Shown here in pieces: positions 34,625-42,887 of a stretch of DNA of 64,000 nt. The notes below the pieces were generated by a model. The model did no database searches and was not told where the DNA came from. It was given only the letters and a program-made list of their open reading frames with translations. Source of the DNA: Streptomyces sp. NBC_00442 (GTDB lineage Bacteria > Actinomycetota > Actinomycetes > Streptomycetales > Streptomycetaceae); assembly GCF_036014195.1 (NCBI RefSeq), contig NZ_CP107918.1, positions 868,001-932,000 on the forward strand. Direction: 5' to 3'. Made by a program: the position numbers and the translations under genes. Position 1 is the stretch's first letter. Every line of letters starts with the position of its first letter.

Positions 34625-35953
34625 ATGGCCCGACCCACCGCGCGCGTGCTCACGCTCCTCGAACTCCTCCAGTCCGGCGGCACCCGCACGGTGTCCGAAC
34701 TCGCCGGGCGGCTCGACGTCGACGAGCGCACGGTGCGGCGCTATGTGCGGCATCTGCTCGAACTCGACGTGCCCGTCGAGTCGGTGCGCGGACGCTACGG
34801 CGGCTACCGGCTCGCCTCCGGCTACCGGATGCCGCCCCTCATGCTGAGCGACGACGAAGCACTCGCGGTGCTGCTCGGTCTGGTCGCCGGGCGGCGGGCG
34901 GGGCTGATGACGAGCGCGGGCGTGGCGAGCGAGACGGCCGCGGCGAAGGTCCGGCGCGTGTTGCCCGAACGGCTCGGCGAGCGCCTCGACGCCGTCCTCG
35001 ACTCCCTGGCGTTCACCTCCGCGGCCGAGCGGTCCGCCCCGACGGGCCCGACGGGCCCGAGCGCCCCACCGGCCGCGGCGAGCCCGACCGGCCCCCCTTT
35101 CGTATCCGACCCGGCGGACACCACCGGCCCACACACCCCATCCGACCCAACGGACACGACCGGCCCACACACCCCATCCGACCCAACGGACCCGATCCGC
35201 CCGTCCGCCCCGTCCACCCCACCTGCCCCGTCCGCCCCGTCCGCCCCAGCGGGCACCGCCGGCCCGCCTTCCGTATCCCGCCCGCGCGAAGGACGGCCCG
35301 CCGCATCCGCCCCGCCGGGCGACGGGCCCCGGGCGGCCGCACCGGCTCCGGGGCTCGCACCGCCCGCCGCTCCTCGCAGCAGCATCCTGCTTCCCCTTGC
35401 CGACGCCGTGCGCCACCACCGGCCGGTCCGCATCCGGTACGCCTCCGCCGACGGCCGCCGCAGCGAGCGCACCCTGCACCCGTACGGCCTGGTCGCCCAT
35501 GCGGGCAGGTGGTACGTCACCGGCGCCGACCCCGCGATCGGTGAGGACCGGACCTTCCGCGTCGACCGCGTCCTCGACGCCCGTACGCTGCCCGGCTCGT
35601 TCGAGCCGCCCGCCGGGGTCGACCCCGCCGAGCGCGTCCTGACCGGGCTCGCCACGGCCCCGTACGCACACGCGGTGAGCCTGCGCGTCCAGGGGACGGC
35701 CGAGCAGATCCGGTCCCGCATGCCGGCCGGCCTGGCGACGCTCACCGAGGTTCCCGCCGCGGCCGGCGCGGACACGGGGGCCCAACCCGCCTGGTTCCGC
35801 GTCGAGTTGAGGGTCGAGCAACTCGACTGGCTGCCTGCCGTGATCGCCTCGCTCGACCGGCCGTTCGTCATCGATCGCCCCGTCGAACTCCGCTCCCTCG
35901 TCGCCGACTTCGCCGACCGGCTCGCCCGCTCGGCGCGATCGCCGCACGACTGA
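34625..35953 (+). CDS. WYL-domain regulator (DeoR/YafY type) with a repeat-rich linker
   Basis: A 442-residue regulator. Residues 1-55 are a winged helix (LTLLELLQSGGTRTVSELAGRLDVDERTVRRYV) with the YafY-type RYGGYRLASGYRMPPLMLSDDEA link. The WYL sensor (residues about 250-330: RPVRIRYASADGRR, HPYGLVAHAGRWYVTG) and the C-terminal WCX region follow. Between them sits a disordered insertion of about 110 residues, rich in Pro, Thr, Ser and Ala, with 12-residue repeats. Typical relatives have only a short linker, so the insertion is a lineage-specific expansion. The gene likely controls the divergent VOC gene and itself through the 34581 repeat. Confidence 0.85.
   Translation: MARPTARVLTLLELLQSGGTRTVSELAGRLDVDERTVRRYVRHLLELDVPVESVRGRYGGYRLASGYRMPPLMLSDDEALAVLLGLVAGRRAGLMTSAGVASETAAAKVRRVLPERLGERLDAVLDSLAFTSAAERSAPTGPTGPSAPPAAASPTGPPFVSDPADTTGPHTPSDPTDTTGPHTPSDPTDPIRPSAPSTPPAPSAPSAPAGTAGPPSVSRPREGRPAASAPPGDGPRAAAPAPGLAPPAAPRSSILLPLADAVRHHRPVRIRYASADGRRSERTLHPYGLVAHAGRWYVTGADPAIGEDRTFRVDRVLDARTLPGSFEPPAGVDPAERVLTGLATAPYAHAVSLRVQGTAEQIRSRMPAGLATLTEVPAAAGADTGAQPAWFRVELRVEQLDWLPAVIASLDRPFVIDRPVELRSLVADFADRLARSARSPHD
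35124..35195 (+). repeat. 36-bp in-frame tandem repeat in the WYL gene linker
   Basis: Two 36-bp units (starting 35124 and 35160) encode TGPHTPSDPTDT-type 12-mers; diverged copies flank them. The unit length is a multiple of three, so copy number can change without breaking the frame. Confidence 0.8.
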
Positions 35954-35987
35954 TGACGCGCCCGGCGCCCCCTGCGACACTCGCCCG

Positions 35988-36725
35988 ATGAACCGTGAAC
36001 AGATCTCCCTGCTCGCCCACGCCAACCACCCCATCGCGGCCCCCGTCGACGACGCCGCCGTGCACCGGCTGCTGAAACGCGCCGTCCCGCGCCCCGACGC
36101 CCGCGTCCTGGACCTCGGCTGCGGAGGTGGCGAGTGGCTGCTGCGTGCGCTCGCCGACCACCCCCACCTGCGGGCGGAGGGCGTCGACATATCCGAGCGG
36201 GCCCTGGCGCACGCCCGCGCCGCGGCCGGGGCGCGCGGCGTCGGCGAGCGACTCACCCTCCACCAGCGCGACGCGGCGGACTTCACCGCCGCCGCCCCCT
36301 TCGACCTGGTGCTCAGCGTCGGGGCCACGCACGCCCACGGGGGCCTGCTCCGCACGCTCGCGGCCGCCCGCAAGCACCTGGCACCCGGCGGACACGTCCT
36401 GGTCGGCGACGGGTTCTGGGAGCGCGAACCCACACCGGAGGCCGTCGAGATGCTGGGCGAGCTGAGCGACCTGGCGACCACCCTCGACGATGTCGTGGCC
36501 GACGGCTGGACACCGGTCGAGGCCCACATCAGTACGCGCGGGGAGCTCGACGCCTACGAGTGGTCCTGGACGGGGTCGCTCGCGGCGTGGGCCCTTGACC
36601 ACCCGGACGACCCCGACGGCCCGCAGGCCCTGGAGGCGGCGGCCGTCCACCGCACGGAATGGCTGCGCACCTACCGGGACTCGTTCGGCTTTCTCTGCCT
36701 GATCCTGCGCCCCACCTCGTACTAG
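35988..36725 (+). CDS. Class I SAM-dependent methyltransferase
   Basis: A 245-residue methyltransferase. Motif I is VLDLGCGGGEWLLRAL, motif II is the acidic EGVDISERAL, and FDLVLSVGATHAHGG corresponds to motif IV. It lacks an obvious substrate-binding domain, so the acceptor is unknown. ATG 35988 has no clear ribosome site and lies 34 bases after the WYL gene, possibly within its transcript. Confidence 0.82.
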   Translation: MNREQISLLAHANHPIAAPVDDAAVHRLLKRAVPRPDARVLDLGCGGGEWLLRALADHPHLRAEGVDISERALAHARAAAGARGVGERLTLHQRDAADFTAAAPFDLVLSVGATHAHGGLLRTLAAARKHLAPGGHVLVGDGFWEREPTPEAVEMLGELSDLATTLDDVVADGWTPVEAHISTRGELDAYEWSWTGSLAAWALDHPDDPDGPQALEAAAVHRTEWLRTYRDSFGFLCLILRPTSY

Positions 36726-36757
36726 CCCGAACGGGCGGCGGAGCCGGGCGCGTTGGC

Positions 36758-37252
36758 TCAGTGGCCCCGCAGGGCCGAGGCGATCAGGTCGTGGATGAAG
36801 AACCCCTGCGGAGCGCGGCCCTCCTTGAGGCGCGGCAGGTCATCGGGCCCGAACCAGCCGTAGGCGGTGTGCTTGGACCACTCGAGGGCGGGGTGGTCCA
36901 AGTCTCCGTCGACCTCCACCAGGTAGTCGGCCTCCTGCCGGACCCGGCCGTCGTCGTCCCCCGTCCAGTGGCAGACGCCCAGCAACGCCCGTACGCGCCG
37001 CAACCGCCAGCCGGTCTCCTCCGTCACCTCGCGGGCGAGGGCCTCCACGAGGGACTCTCCGGGCTCGACGTGCCCGCCCACGATGTCCCAGCAGTCGGGG
37101 AAGAGCCGCCGGCCGGGCCCGCGCCGTTGCGCGAAGGCCTCGCCCCGCGGGTTGAGGATCACCGCACCGACCACCCAGGTCTCACCGTCGGCCGGCACCG
37201 GCACCTCGGCCCCGCCGTCCACGACCACGTCGTCCTCACGGTCTCCTCGCAT
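36758..37252 (-). CDS. NUDIX hydrolase
   Basis: A 164-residue protein with a complete Nudix box (GGHVEPGESLVEALAREV followed by TEETGW). The core is ETWVVGAVILNPRGEAFAQRR upstream and YGWFGPDDLPRLKEG downstream. Likely hydrolyses a nucleoside diphosphate derivative. ATG 37252 is taken as the start because the preceding 13 codons are atypical; GTGGGGG is just upstream. It converges on the methyltransferase. Confidence 0.85.
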   Translation of the reverse strand: MRGDREDDVVVDGGAEVPVPADGETWVVGAVILNPRGEAFAQRRGPGRRLFPDCWDIVGGHVEPGESLVEALAREVTEETGWRLRRVRALLGVCHWTGDDDGRVRQEADYLVEVDGDLDHPALEWSKHTAYGWFGPDDLPRLKEGRAPQGFFIHDLIASALRGH

Positions 37253-37525
37253 GCCCCCACGGTAGGGAGACGGACCGCCGCGGCCTCCCAACTCCCAGGA
37301 ATTGCCTGCGGTTTACCCGCACTCCCTTCACAAGCCATGTGACATATGCAATTTTACAGTCGCGCAAGAGCACGCCGCATTTCACGCCAACTGATCAGCT
37401 CGGCCCGAGGGCCACCGGGTCCGCTCCGCCATGCCCCGACACCCGGGGGCCGCGGTCGCCCCGGCCCTTCGGTACCCCCACCGCCGCGCCCCGGGCGCGG
37501 CCTCCACACCGCTGGGAGGCGGCAC

Positions 37526-40078
37526 GTGAACACCCGACCAGAAGGACTGAGACGAAGTCTCACCGGTTTCCTCATACTCGCCCTCGCCCTGTGCCTGGGC
37601 ATCGCCATGATGGCTCAGCCGAGCCGCGCCGCCGCCGCCGACGGTCCGTCGAAGGCGGCCGGCCCCTCCGGCGGGGCCGCCGCCGCGAGCCCGGCCACGA
37701 GCAAGTCCGCCCCACCGCCGCTGGGTTCGTCCGCCGCTCCGTCCGACCGGTCCGACGCCCGGCGCACCGCGATCGACGCCGCGCACCTGCCGCCGAAGCG
37801 GCCCGTGACATCACCGGCGCAGCGGAAGGCGAAGAACACGGCGGCGAAGGGCGCGGCCGCGGCGTCCTGCACGCCGGGCGACTTCGGCAGCCGGACGGGC
37901 ACCGCGCTCGTCTCCTTCATCCAGGCGTCCACCACGGACTGCGTCAACACGCTGTTCGCGCTGACGGGCACCGACGCGTACAACGCCTTCCACGAGGCGC
38001 AGATGGTCACCGTCGCGAACGCGCTGGCGACGTCGGCGCGGACCTACCCCGGTGACAACTCCACCAACGTGTGGCAGCTCGTCCTGTTCCTGCGCGCCGG
38101 GTACTACGTGCAGTCCTACAACGCCGATGCCGTCGGCCCCTACGGCGCGACGCTGGCCACCGCCAGCGAGGCCGCCCTGGACACGTTCACCGCGTCCCCG
38201 CACTTCATGGACGTCAGCGCGGCCAACGGCGACATCATGGGCGAGGTCCTGGTCCTCACCGACAGCGCCAACGAGCAGGCCCGCTACCTGACCACGTACA
38301 AGAAGGTGCTCAACGCCTACACCAGCTCCTGGGACGCGTACTGGAGCATGGACACCGCCGTCAACGACGTGTTCACACCGCTCTTCCGCGGCCACTGGAA
38401 CCCGGCGTACATCGCGGCGGTGACGGCCGACCCGAGCATCATCGACACGCTGAGTTCGTTCACTCTGAACCACCTCGCCAAGCTCAACGACTCGTGGTTC
38501 TACCTGGACGCCAACGCGGGCAGCGAGACGGCCCGCTTCCTCGACACCCCCGCCCTCCAGGCCAAGGTGCGGCCGCTGGCGAAGGCCCTGCTCGGCGCCT
38601 CCGCCATCACCGGACCGACCGCGCCTTTGTGGGTCGCGGTGGGCGCGATGACGGACGCGTACGACAAGGCCCAGTGCTCCTACTACGGCACCTGTGACTT
38701 CATCGGCAAGCTCACCGCCGCGGCCCTGCCCATCACCTACACCTGCGACGCCGACCACACCTTCCGCGCCCAGTCGCTGAGCGACGCCGCCCTCGCCGCG
38801 GCCTGCACCAGCGTCAAGGGCCAGGACGCGTACTTCCACAGCATCGTCAAGGACAGCGGTCCGGTGGCGAACGACCACAACACGAACATCCAGATCGTGA
38901 CGTTCGCGAGCCCCAAGGACTACCAGACCTACTCCGGCTGGATCTTCGGCAACAGCACCGACAACGGCGGCGAGTACCTGGAGGGCGACCCCTCCGACCC
39001 GGCCAACCAGGCGCGTTTCCTGTCCTACGTGAAGAGCGTGGGCGACGGCTTCCCCGGCGACATCTGGAACCTGAACCACGAGTACACGCACTACCTCGAC
39101 GGCCGCTACGACATGGCGGGCGACTTCAACGCCGGGCAGGACGTGCCGGACATCTGGTGGATCGAGGGCTTCGCGGAGTACGTCTCCTACAGCTACCGCA
39201 ACCTGCCCGACACCGAGGCGATCGCCGACGCCGCCCAGCACACCTACGCGCTGAGCACCCTGTGGCAGAGCGCGTACTCCAACTCCGACCAGACCCGCAC
39301 CTACCCGTGGGGCTACCTGGCCACCCGCTACATGGTCGAGAAGCACCCGGCGGACGTCCAGAACATGCTGGCCAAGTTCCGCAGCGGTGACTACGCGGGG
39401 GCGTACGCCGTCTACAACACCGGCATCGGCACCCGATACGACGCCGACTTCACCAGCTGGCTCGACGCGTGTGCCGCCGGGGCCTGCGGCGGTACGAGCA
39501 GCGGTCCGCGCGCCGCCTTCGACGCCACCGTGTCCGGGCTCACGGTGAGCCTGACCGACACGTCGACGGACTCCGGCAGCACCATCACCGGGCGCTCGTG
39601 GAACTTCGGCGACGGCACCACCTCCACCGCCGCCAACCCGTCAAAGACCTACACGGCCCCCGGCACCTACACGGTCACCCTGACCGTGACCGACGCCAAG
39701 GGCCTGACCAACACCACCAGCACATCCATCACCGTCACCGGCGCGCCGCCCACCTGCACGGACCCCGACGCCCGCGTCATGGGCCAGAACTGCTCGCGCG
39801 CCGGCCGCACGGCCAAGCAGGGCGACCTGGACTACCTGTACCTCTACCTGCCCGCGGGAAAGGTCACCCTCAAGGTGACCACGGCGGGCGGCACCGGAAA
39901 CGCCGACCTCTACTACAACACCAGCACGTGGGCGACGAACTCCGCCTACACCGCACGCTCCACGAAGTCCGGGAACACCGAGAGCATCACCGTCACCAAC
40001 ACGACGGCCGGTTACCGCTACATCAGCCTGTACGGGAAGACCGCGTTCAGCGGCGTGACGGTCACCACGGCCTACTGA
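37526..40078 (+). CDS. Secreted collagenase-type metallopeptidase (M9) with PKD and PPC domains
   Basis: An 850-residue secreted protease. The signal peptide spans residues 1-35 (LILALALCLGIAMMAQPSRA). An activator-like helical region precedes the peptidase domain, whose zinc motif is HEYTH in NLNHEYTHYLDGRYD, with the third ligand in WWIEGFAEYVSY. After it come a PKD domain (SWNFGDGTTSTAANPSKTYT) and a C-terminal PPC domain (GDLDYLYLYLPAGKVTLKV), as in clostridial and Streptomyces collagenases. It degrades collagen-like or other proteins outside the cell. GTG 37526 follows GGGAGG. The upstream region 37325-37360 is AT-rich and probably holds the promoter. Confidence 0.9.
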   Translation: MNTRPEGLRRSLTGFLILALALCLGIAMMAQPSRAAAADGPSKAAGPSGGAAAASPATSKSAPPPLGSSAAPSDRSDARRTAIDAAHLPPKRPVTSPAQRKAKNTAAKGAAAASCTPGDFGSRTGTALVSFIQASTTDCVNTLFALTGTDAYNAFHEAQMVTVANALATSARTYPGDNSTNVWQLVLFLRAGYYVQSYNADAVGPYGATLATASEAALDTFTASPHFMDVSAANGDIMGEVLVLTDSANEQARYLTTYKKVLNAYTSSWDAYWSMDTAVNDVFTPLFRGHWNPAYIAAVTADPSIIDTLSSFTLNHLAKLNDSWFYLDANAGSETARFLDTPALQAKVRPLAKALLGASAITGPTAPLWVAVGAMTDAYDKAQCSYYGTCDFIGKLTAAALPITYTCDADHTFRAQSLSDAALAAACTSVKGQDAYFHSIVKDSGPVANDHNTNIQIVTFASPKDYQTYSGWIFGNSTDNGGEYLEGDPSDPANQARFLSYVKSVGDGFPGDIWNLNHEYTHYLDGRYDMAGDFNAGQDVPDIWWIEGFAEYVSYSYRNLPDTEAIADAAQHTYALSTLWQSAYSNSDQTRTYPWGYLATRYMVEKHPADVQNMLAKFRSGDYAGAYAVYNTGIGTRYDADFTSWLDACAAGACGGTSSGPRAAFDATVSGLTVSLTDTSTDSGSTITGRSWNFGDGTTSTAANPSKTYTAPGTYTVTLTVTDAKGLTNTTSTSITVTGAPPTCTDPDARVMGQNCSRAGRTAKQGDLDYLYLYLPAGKVTLKVTTAGGTGNADLYYNTSTWATNSAYTARSTKSGNTESITVTNTTAGYRYISLYGKTAFSGVTVTTAY

Positions 40079-40176
40079 TCACGCCGCCCGTCGCGGCCCG
40101 CTGATCACGCCGGCCATCGTGGCCCGCTGATCACGCCGGTCACCACGGCCCGCTGATCGTCCCGGTCACCACGTCA
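40075..40176 (+). repeat. 26-bp tandem repeats starting in the collagenase stop codon
   Basis: Three full units (40075-40100, 40101-40126, 40127-40152) and one partial unit, each CTGATCACGCCG followed by a variable 14-mer ending GGCCCG. The first unit includes the TGA stop, and the last codons of the gene (GTCACCACGGCCTAC) resemble the repeat tail, so the array seems to have grown from the 3' end of the gene. Confidence 0.8.
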
Positions 40177-40241
40177 GCGGATCCGTGTGCGGTGCCGTCC
40201 CACGTACGAAGGGGCGGCACCGCACCGGTCTCCGGGCCCGC

Positions 40242-40508
40242 TCAGGCCGGCCAGGTGCCGGTCAGGCGGCGCGTCGCGGTGGCGCCGGCCCGGTCCACGG
40301 TGGCTTTGACCACCGCGTAGATGGCGCCCTGCAGCGCGGCGGCGATCAGCACCTCGCGCCACGTACGGTCCTCGTCGGTCGCGTCGGGGGCGTCGTCGTC
40401 GTGGCTGATCCGCTTCCACGCCTGCTTGAACACCACACCGGCGAGCAATCCGCCGGCGACCCCGAGGCCAAGGCCGAACGGCTTGTAGACAATCTTCGAC
40501 ACCTTCAC
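40242..40508 (-). CDS. DUF4235 small membrane protein
   Basis: An 88-residue protein with an N-terminal glycine-rich transmembrane helix (GLGLGVAGGLLAGVVFKQAW), the acidic stretch DDDAPDATDEDRTW, and a second helix (EVLIAAALQGAIYAVVKATV). This is the DUF4235 pattern; function unknown. It follows the DUF3618 gene by four bases and forms an operon with it and the holin-like gene. Confidence 0.8.
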   Translation of the reverse strand: MKVSKIVYKPFGLGLGVAGGLLAGVVFKQAWKRISHDDDAPDATDEDRTWREVLIAAALQGAIYAVVKATVDRAGATATRRLTGTWPA

Positions 40509-40512
40509 CGGG

Positions 40513-40875
40513 TCAGCCCTTCCTGTGCCGGTACGTCAGCCACACCACGACGGCCGCGCCGGCCGCGGCCAGCAGCACGGTGCGGTGGTCGCGGACGGCA
40601 CGGCCCGCCGGAGCGGGCACCTTGTCCTGGATCGTGTCCTGCACCTTGTCCTGTACCTGGTGCGCGACGTCGGCGGTCCTTGCCTTGAGCTCGCCGGCCT
40701 TGGCCGCGGCACGCTGCTGCACCTCGGCGGCCTTCTCCAGGGCCCGGCCCTTGACGTCGGCCTTGGCCGCCAGCGCTTCGACCGTCCGCCCGAGGTCCTC
40801 GCGGGTCCGTTCGACCTGTTCGCGCAGTTCCTCGGAGCCGGGAGCGCTCCGGTCGTCGTGGGACGGACTGGTCAT
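40513..40875 (-). CDS. DUF3618 membrane-anchored coiled-coil protein
   Basis: A 120-residue protein. Residues 15-85 form an amphipathic coiled coil (SEELREQVERTREDLGRTVE, ALAAKADVKGRALEKAAEVQ), followed by one C-terminal helix (TVLLAAAGAAVVVWLTYRHR). This is the DUF3618 layout. ATG 40875 overlaps the stop of the upstream holin-like gene (ATGA) and has GGGGAG nine bases before it. Probably an envelope or membrane-stress factor (inference from the operon). Confidence 0.82.
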   Translation of the reverse strand: MTSPSHDDRSAPGSEELREQVERTREDLGRTVEALAAKADVKGRALEKAAEVQQRAAAKAGELKARTADVAHQVQDKVQDTIQDKVPAPAGRAVRDHRTVLLAAAGAAVVVWLTYRHRKG

Positions 40876-41309
40876 CGGTGTGCACTCCCCTTGATAGCGG
40901 CCACATCGGCCTTCACGTTCTCGATCGTCTGCTCGGGCGCGGGCGGGGACGCTCGGCCGACCTCCTTCTTGCCGGTCAGGGCCATGATCGCGGCGATCGC
41001 TCCGAGGACGGCGGCCACGATCAGCGCGGCGGCCCACACGGGCAGCGGCACGGCGAGACCCGCGATCGCGGCGGCCACCAGGGCCTGCAGGGTGAGGAAG
41101 CCGAACAGTCCGGCACCGCCGAACAGGCCGCCGCCCCGGCCGTACCGTTTGCCCTTCTCCTTCATCTCGGCCTGCGCCAGCGACAGTTCGCCGCGTACCA
41201 GCTCCGTCAGTTGTTGCGAGGCCCGCTGGACCAGTTCGCTCACCGGCGCCTCGCCCGGTCCGTGGGCACCCGGGCCGGGCCCGGCATCGTGCGGCTGCGC
41301 GCTCGACAC
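40872..41309 (-). CDS. Phage-holin-superfamily membrane protein (Actinobacterial type)
   Basis: A 145-residue protein with an N-terminal helix (SELVQRASQQLTELVRGELS), two transmembrane segments (FGFLTLQALVAAAIAGLAVP and WAAALIVAAVLGAIAAIMAL) and a charged tail. Despite the family name it is a chromosomal membrane protein; no phage genes are nearby. I prefer GTG 41309, eight bases after GGGAGG; GTG 41318 would overlap that site. First gene of the operon with DUF3618 and DUF4235. Confidence 0.8.
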   Translation of the reverse strand: MSSAQPHDAGPGPGAHGPGEAPVSELVQRASQQLTELVRGELSLAQAEMKEKGKRYGRGGGLFGGAGLFGFLTLQALVAAAIAGLAVPLPVWAAALIVAAVLGAIAAIMALTGKKEVGRASPPAPEQTIENVKADVAAIKGSAHR

Positions 41310-41511
41310 GACGGCCACCTCCCGTCTTCGTCAACCCTTCGGCCGGCGGGCAGCGCTGCCCGCGACCGCTTGCTGGGACGCGCGTACCCCGGACCGCGCG
41401 ATTCAGGGCGGAGCACCCAAAATGTCCCGCGGGGAGATCCCGTGCCGGTCACGGCGCGATCGCGTCACAGCGCGGTGGCGGTGGCGGTAGCGGTCACGGT
41501 GACGACCACGG

Positions 41512-42600
41512 TCACGGCTCGTTCACTCGGCGCCGGTCCTCCTCGTCCCACGCCGTCGTGTCGCGCGGCTCGGTGTACGGCTCCTCGTCCGGCGGCATAC
41601 CACCGGCGATCGCCCGCTGCCGCACCGCTTCGGCGTCGAATTCGAGACCGAGCAGGATCGCCAGGTTGGTCAGCCACAGCCACATCAGGAAGATGATGAC
41701 GCCGGCCATCGTGCCGTACGTCTTGTTGTACGAACCGAAGTTGGCGACGTAGAACGCCAGGCCGCCGGACGCGATCATCCAGATCACCAGGGCCACGAAG
41801 CCGCCCGGGGTGATCCATGTGAAACCCTTCACCTTCGCGTTCGGGCTCGCCCAGTACAGCAGCGCGAGCATCAGCACGACCAGGACGACCAGGACCGGCC
41901 ACTTGGCTATCGACCACACCGTCAGTGCGGCGCTCCCCATGCCGAGCGCGGCTCCGGCCTGATGGGCCAGGCCTCCGCTGAAGACCACGATCAGCGCACT
42001 GAGGAGTGCCAGGACCATGAGGACCACGGTCAGTCCGAGCCGCACCGGAAGGATCTTCCACAGCGGCCGCCCCTCGGGCATGTCGTAGACCGCGTTGGCC
42101 GCACGCATGAAGGCGGCCACATAGCTGGACGCCGACCACATCGCCAGGAGCAGGCCGAAGACCGCCACCAGCGAGCCGACGCCCGCGCTGTCCTGCAACT
42201 GCTTCACGGCATGGGTGATGATGTCGCGGGCCGGACCGGGCGCGAGGCCCTGGAGGTTGTGCAGGAGCCGGTCGGTGGTGGACCGTCCGGTCATGCCGAG
42301 CAGGGACACGAGCACCAGGAGCGCGGGGAACAACGACAGCACGCCGTAATACGTGAGCGCCGCCGCCCGGTCGACGAGCTCGTCGTCCCTGAACTCCCGC
42401 ACACTGCCTTTCAGTACGGCACGCCACATCCCCTTGGGCAGCTTCGTCGGGGCGTCCGGTGCCGCCCGCTCCACCTCGGAGTCCGGTCCGGCCCTCCGCG
42501 CCGTCCCCTCCGCGCCACCGCCGCGGCCGGCCTCGCGGCCACCGTCGCCGTCGCCGTGCGGCCGGCCGCCGTTCTGCCCGGGAAGATGCAAGTTCGCCAT
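41512..42600 (-). CDS. YihY/BrkB-family inner-membrane protein
   Basis: A 362-residue polytopic protein with six helices. A disordered N-terminal 50 residues precedes the family core, which begins at WRAVLKGSVREFRDDELVDR and AAALTYYGVLSLFPALLVLV and ends at MAGVIIFLMWLWLTNLAILLG. Once called ribonuclease BN, the family is now viewed as membrane transport or envelope proteins with unproven function. It lies upstream of the holin/DUF3618/DUF4235 operon on the same strand, separated by about 200 bp with simple GCGGTG repeats at 41470-41495. Confidence 0.85.
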   Translation of the reverse strand: MANLHLPGQNGGRPHGDGDGGREAGRGGGAEGTARRAGPDSEVERAAPDAPTKLPKGMWRAVLKGSVREFRDDELVDRAAALTYYGVLSLFPALLVLVSLLGMTGRSTTDRLLHNLQGLAPGPARDIITHAVKQLQDSAGVGSLVAVFGLLLAMWSASSYVAAFMRAANAVYDMPEGRPLWKILPVRLGLTVVLMVLALLSALIVVFSGGLAHQAGAALGMGSAALTVWSIAKWPVLVVLVVLMLALLYWASPNAKVKGFTWITPGGFVALVIWMIASGGLAFYVANFGSYNKTYGTMAGVIIFLMWLWLTNLAILLGLEFDAEAVRQRAIAGGMPPDEEPYTEPRDTTAWDEEDRRRVNEP

Positions 42601-42745
42601 GTGCGGCGAGTACCCCCGGGAGCGGTACTTTCACAGAGCGGGCGGCGCGAGAACGACTACTTCAAGCCAACGCGCCCCATATTCATGGCAACGCGAGTTC
42701 GCCCTGTGCATGGTGGCCAGTGAATGTCGGAGACAGAACCGGATG

Positions 42746-42763
42746 AACGGCCGTTACGAACGG
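42746..42763. promoter_or_regulatory. Overlapping palindromes between BrkB and PucR-type genes
   Basis: AACGGCCGTT (42746-42755) overlaps CCGTT-ACG-AACGG (42751-42763) in the divergent promoter region. Three AACGG half-sites in alternating orientation suggest a regulator site, possibly for the PucR-type protein. Confidence 0.4.
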
Positions 42764-42887
42764 CACGCAGTCCGGGCAGCGGACGGCCGCATGAGCGGAA
42801 CACCCGGATGGCGCCTCCAGCGGGTTTCCGACGTTCTCACGTGATGCACGGGGACGCGGCAATGTCGCCCACGCCGGAAGGCGAGCG

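Noticed and set aside
40872..41309. Phage holin as evidence of a prophage.
   Set aside because: The family name is historical; the neighbours are chromosomal membrane proteins and no other phage gene is present.
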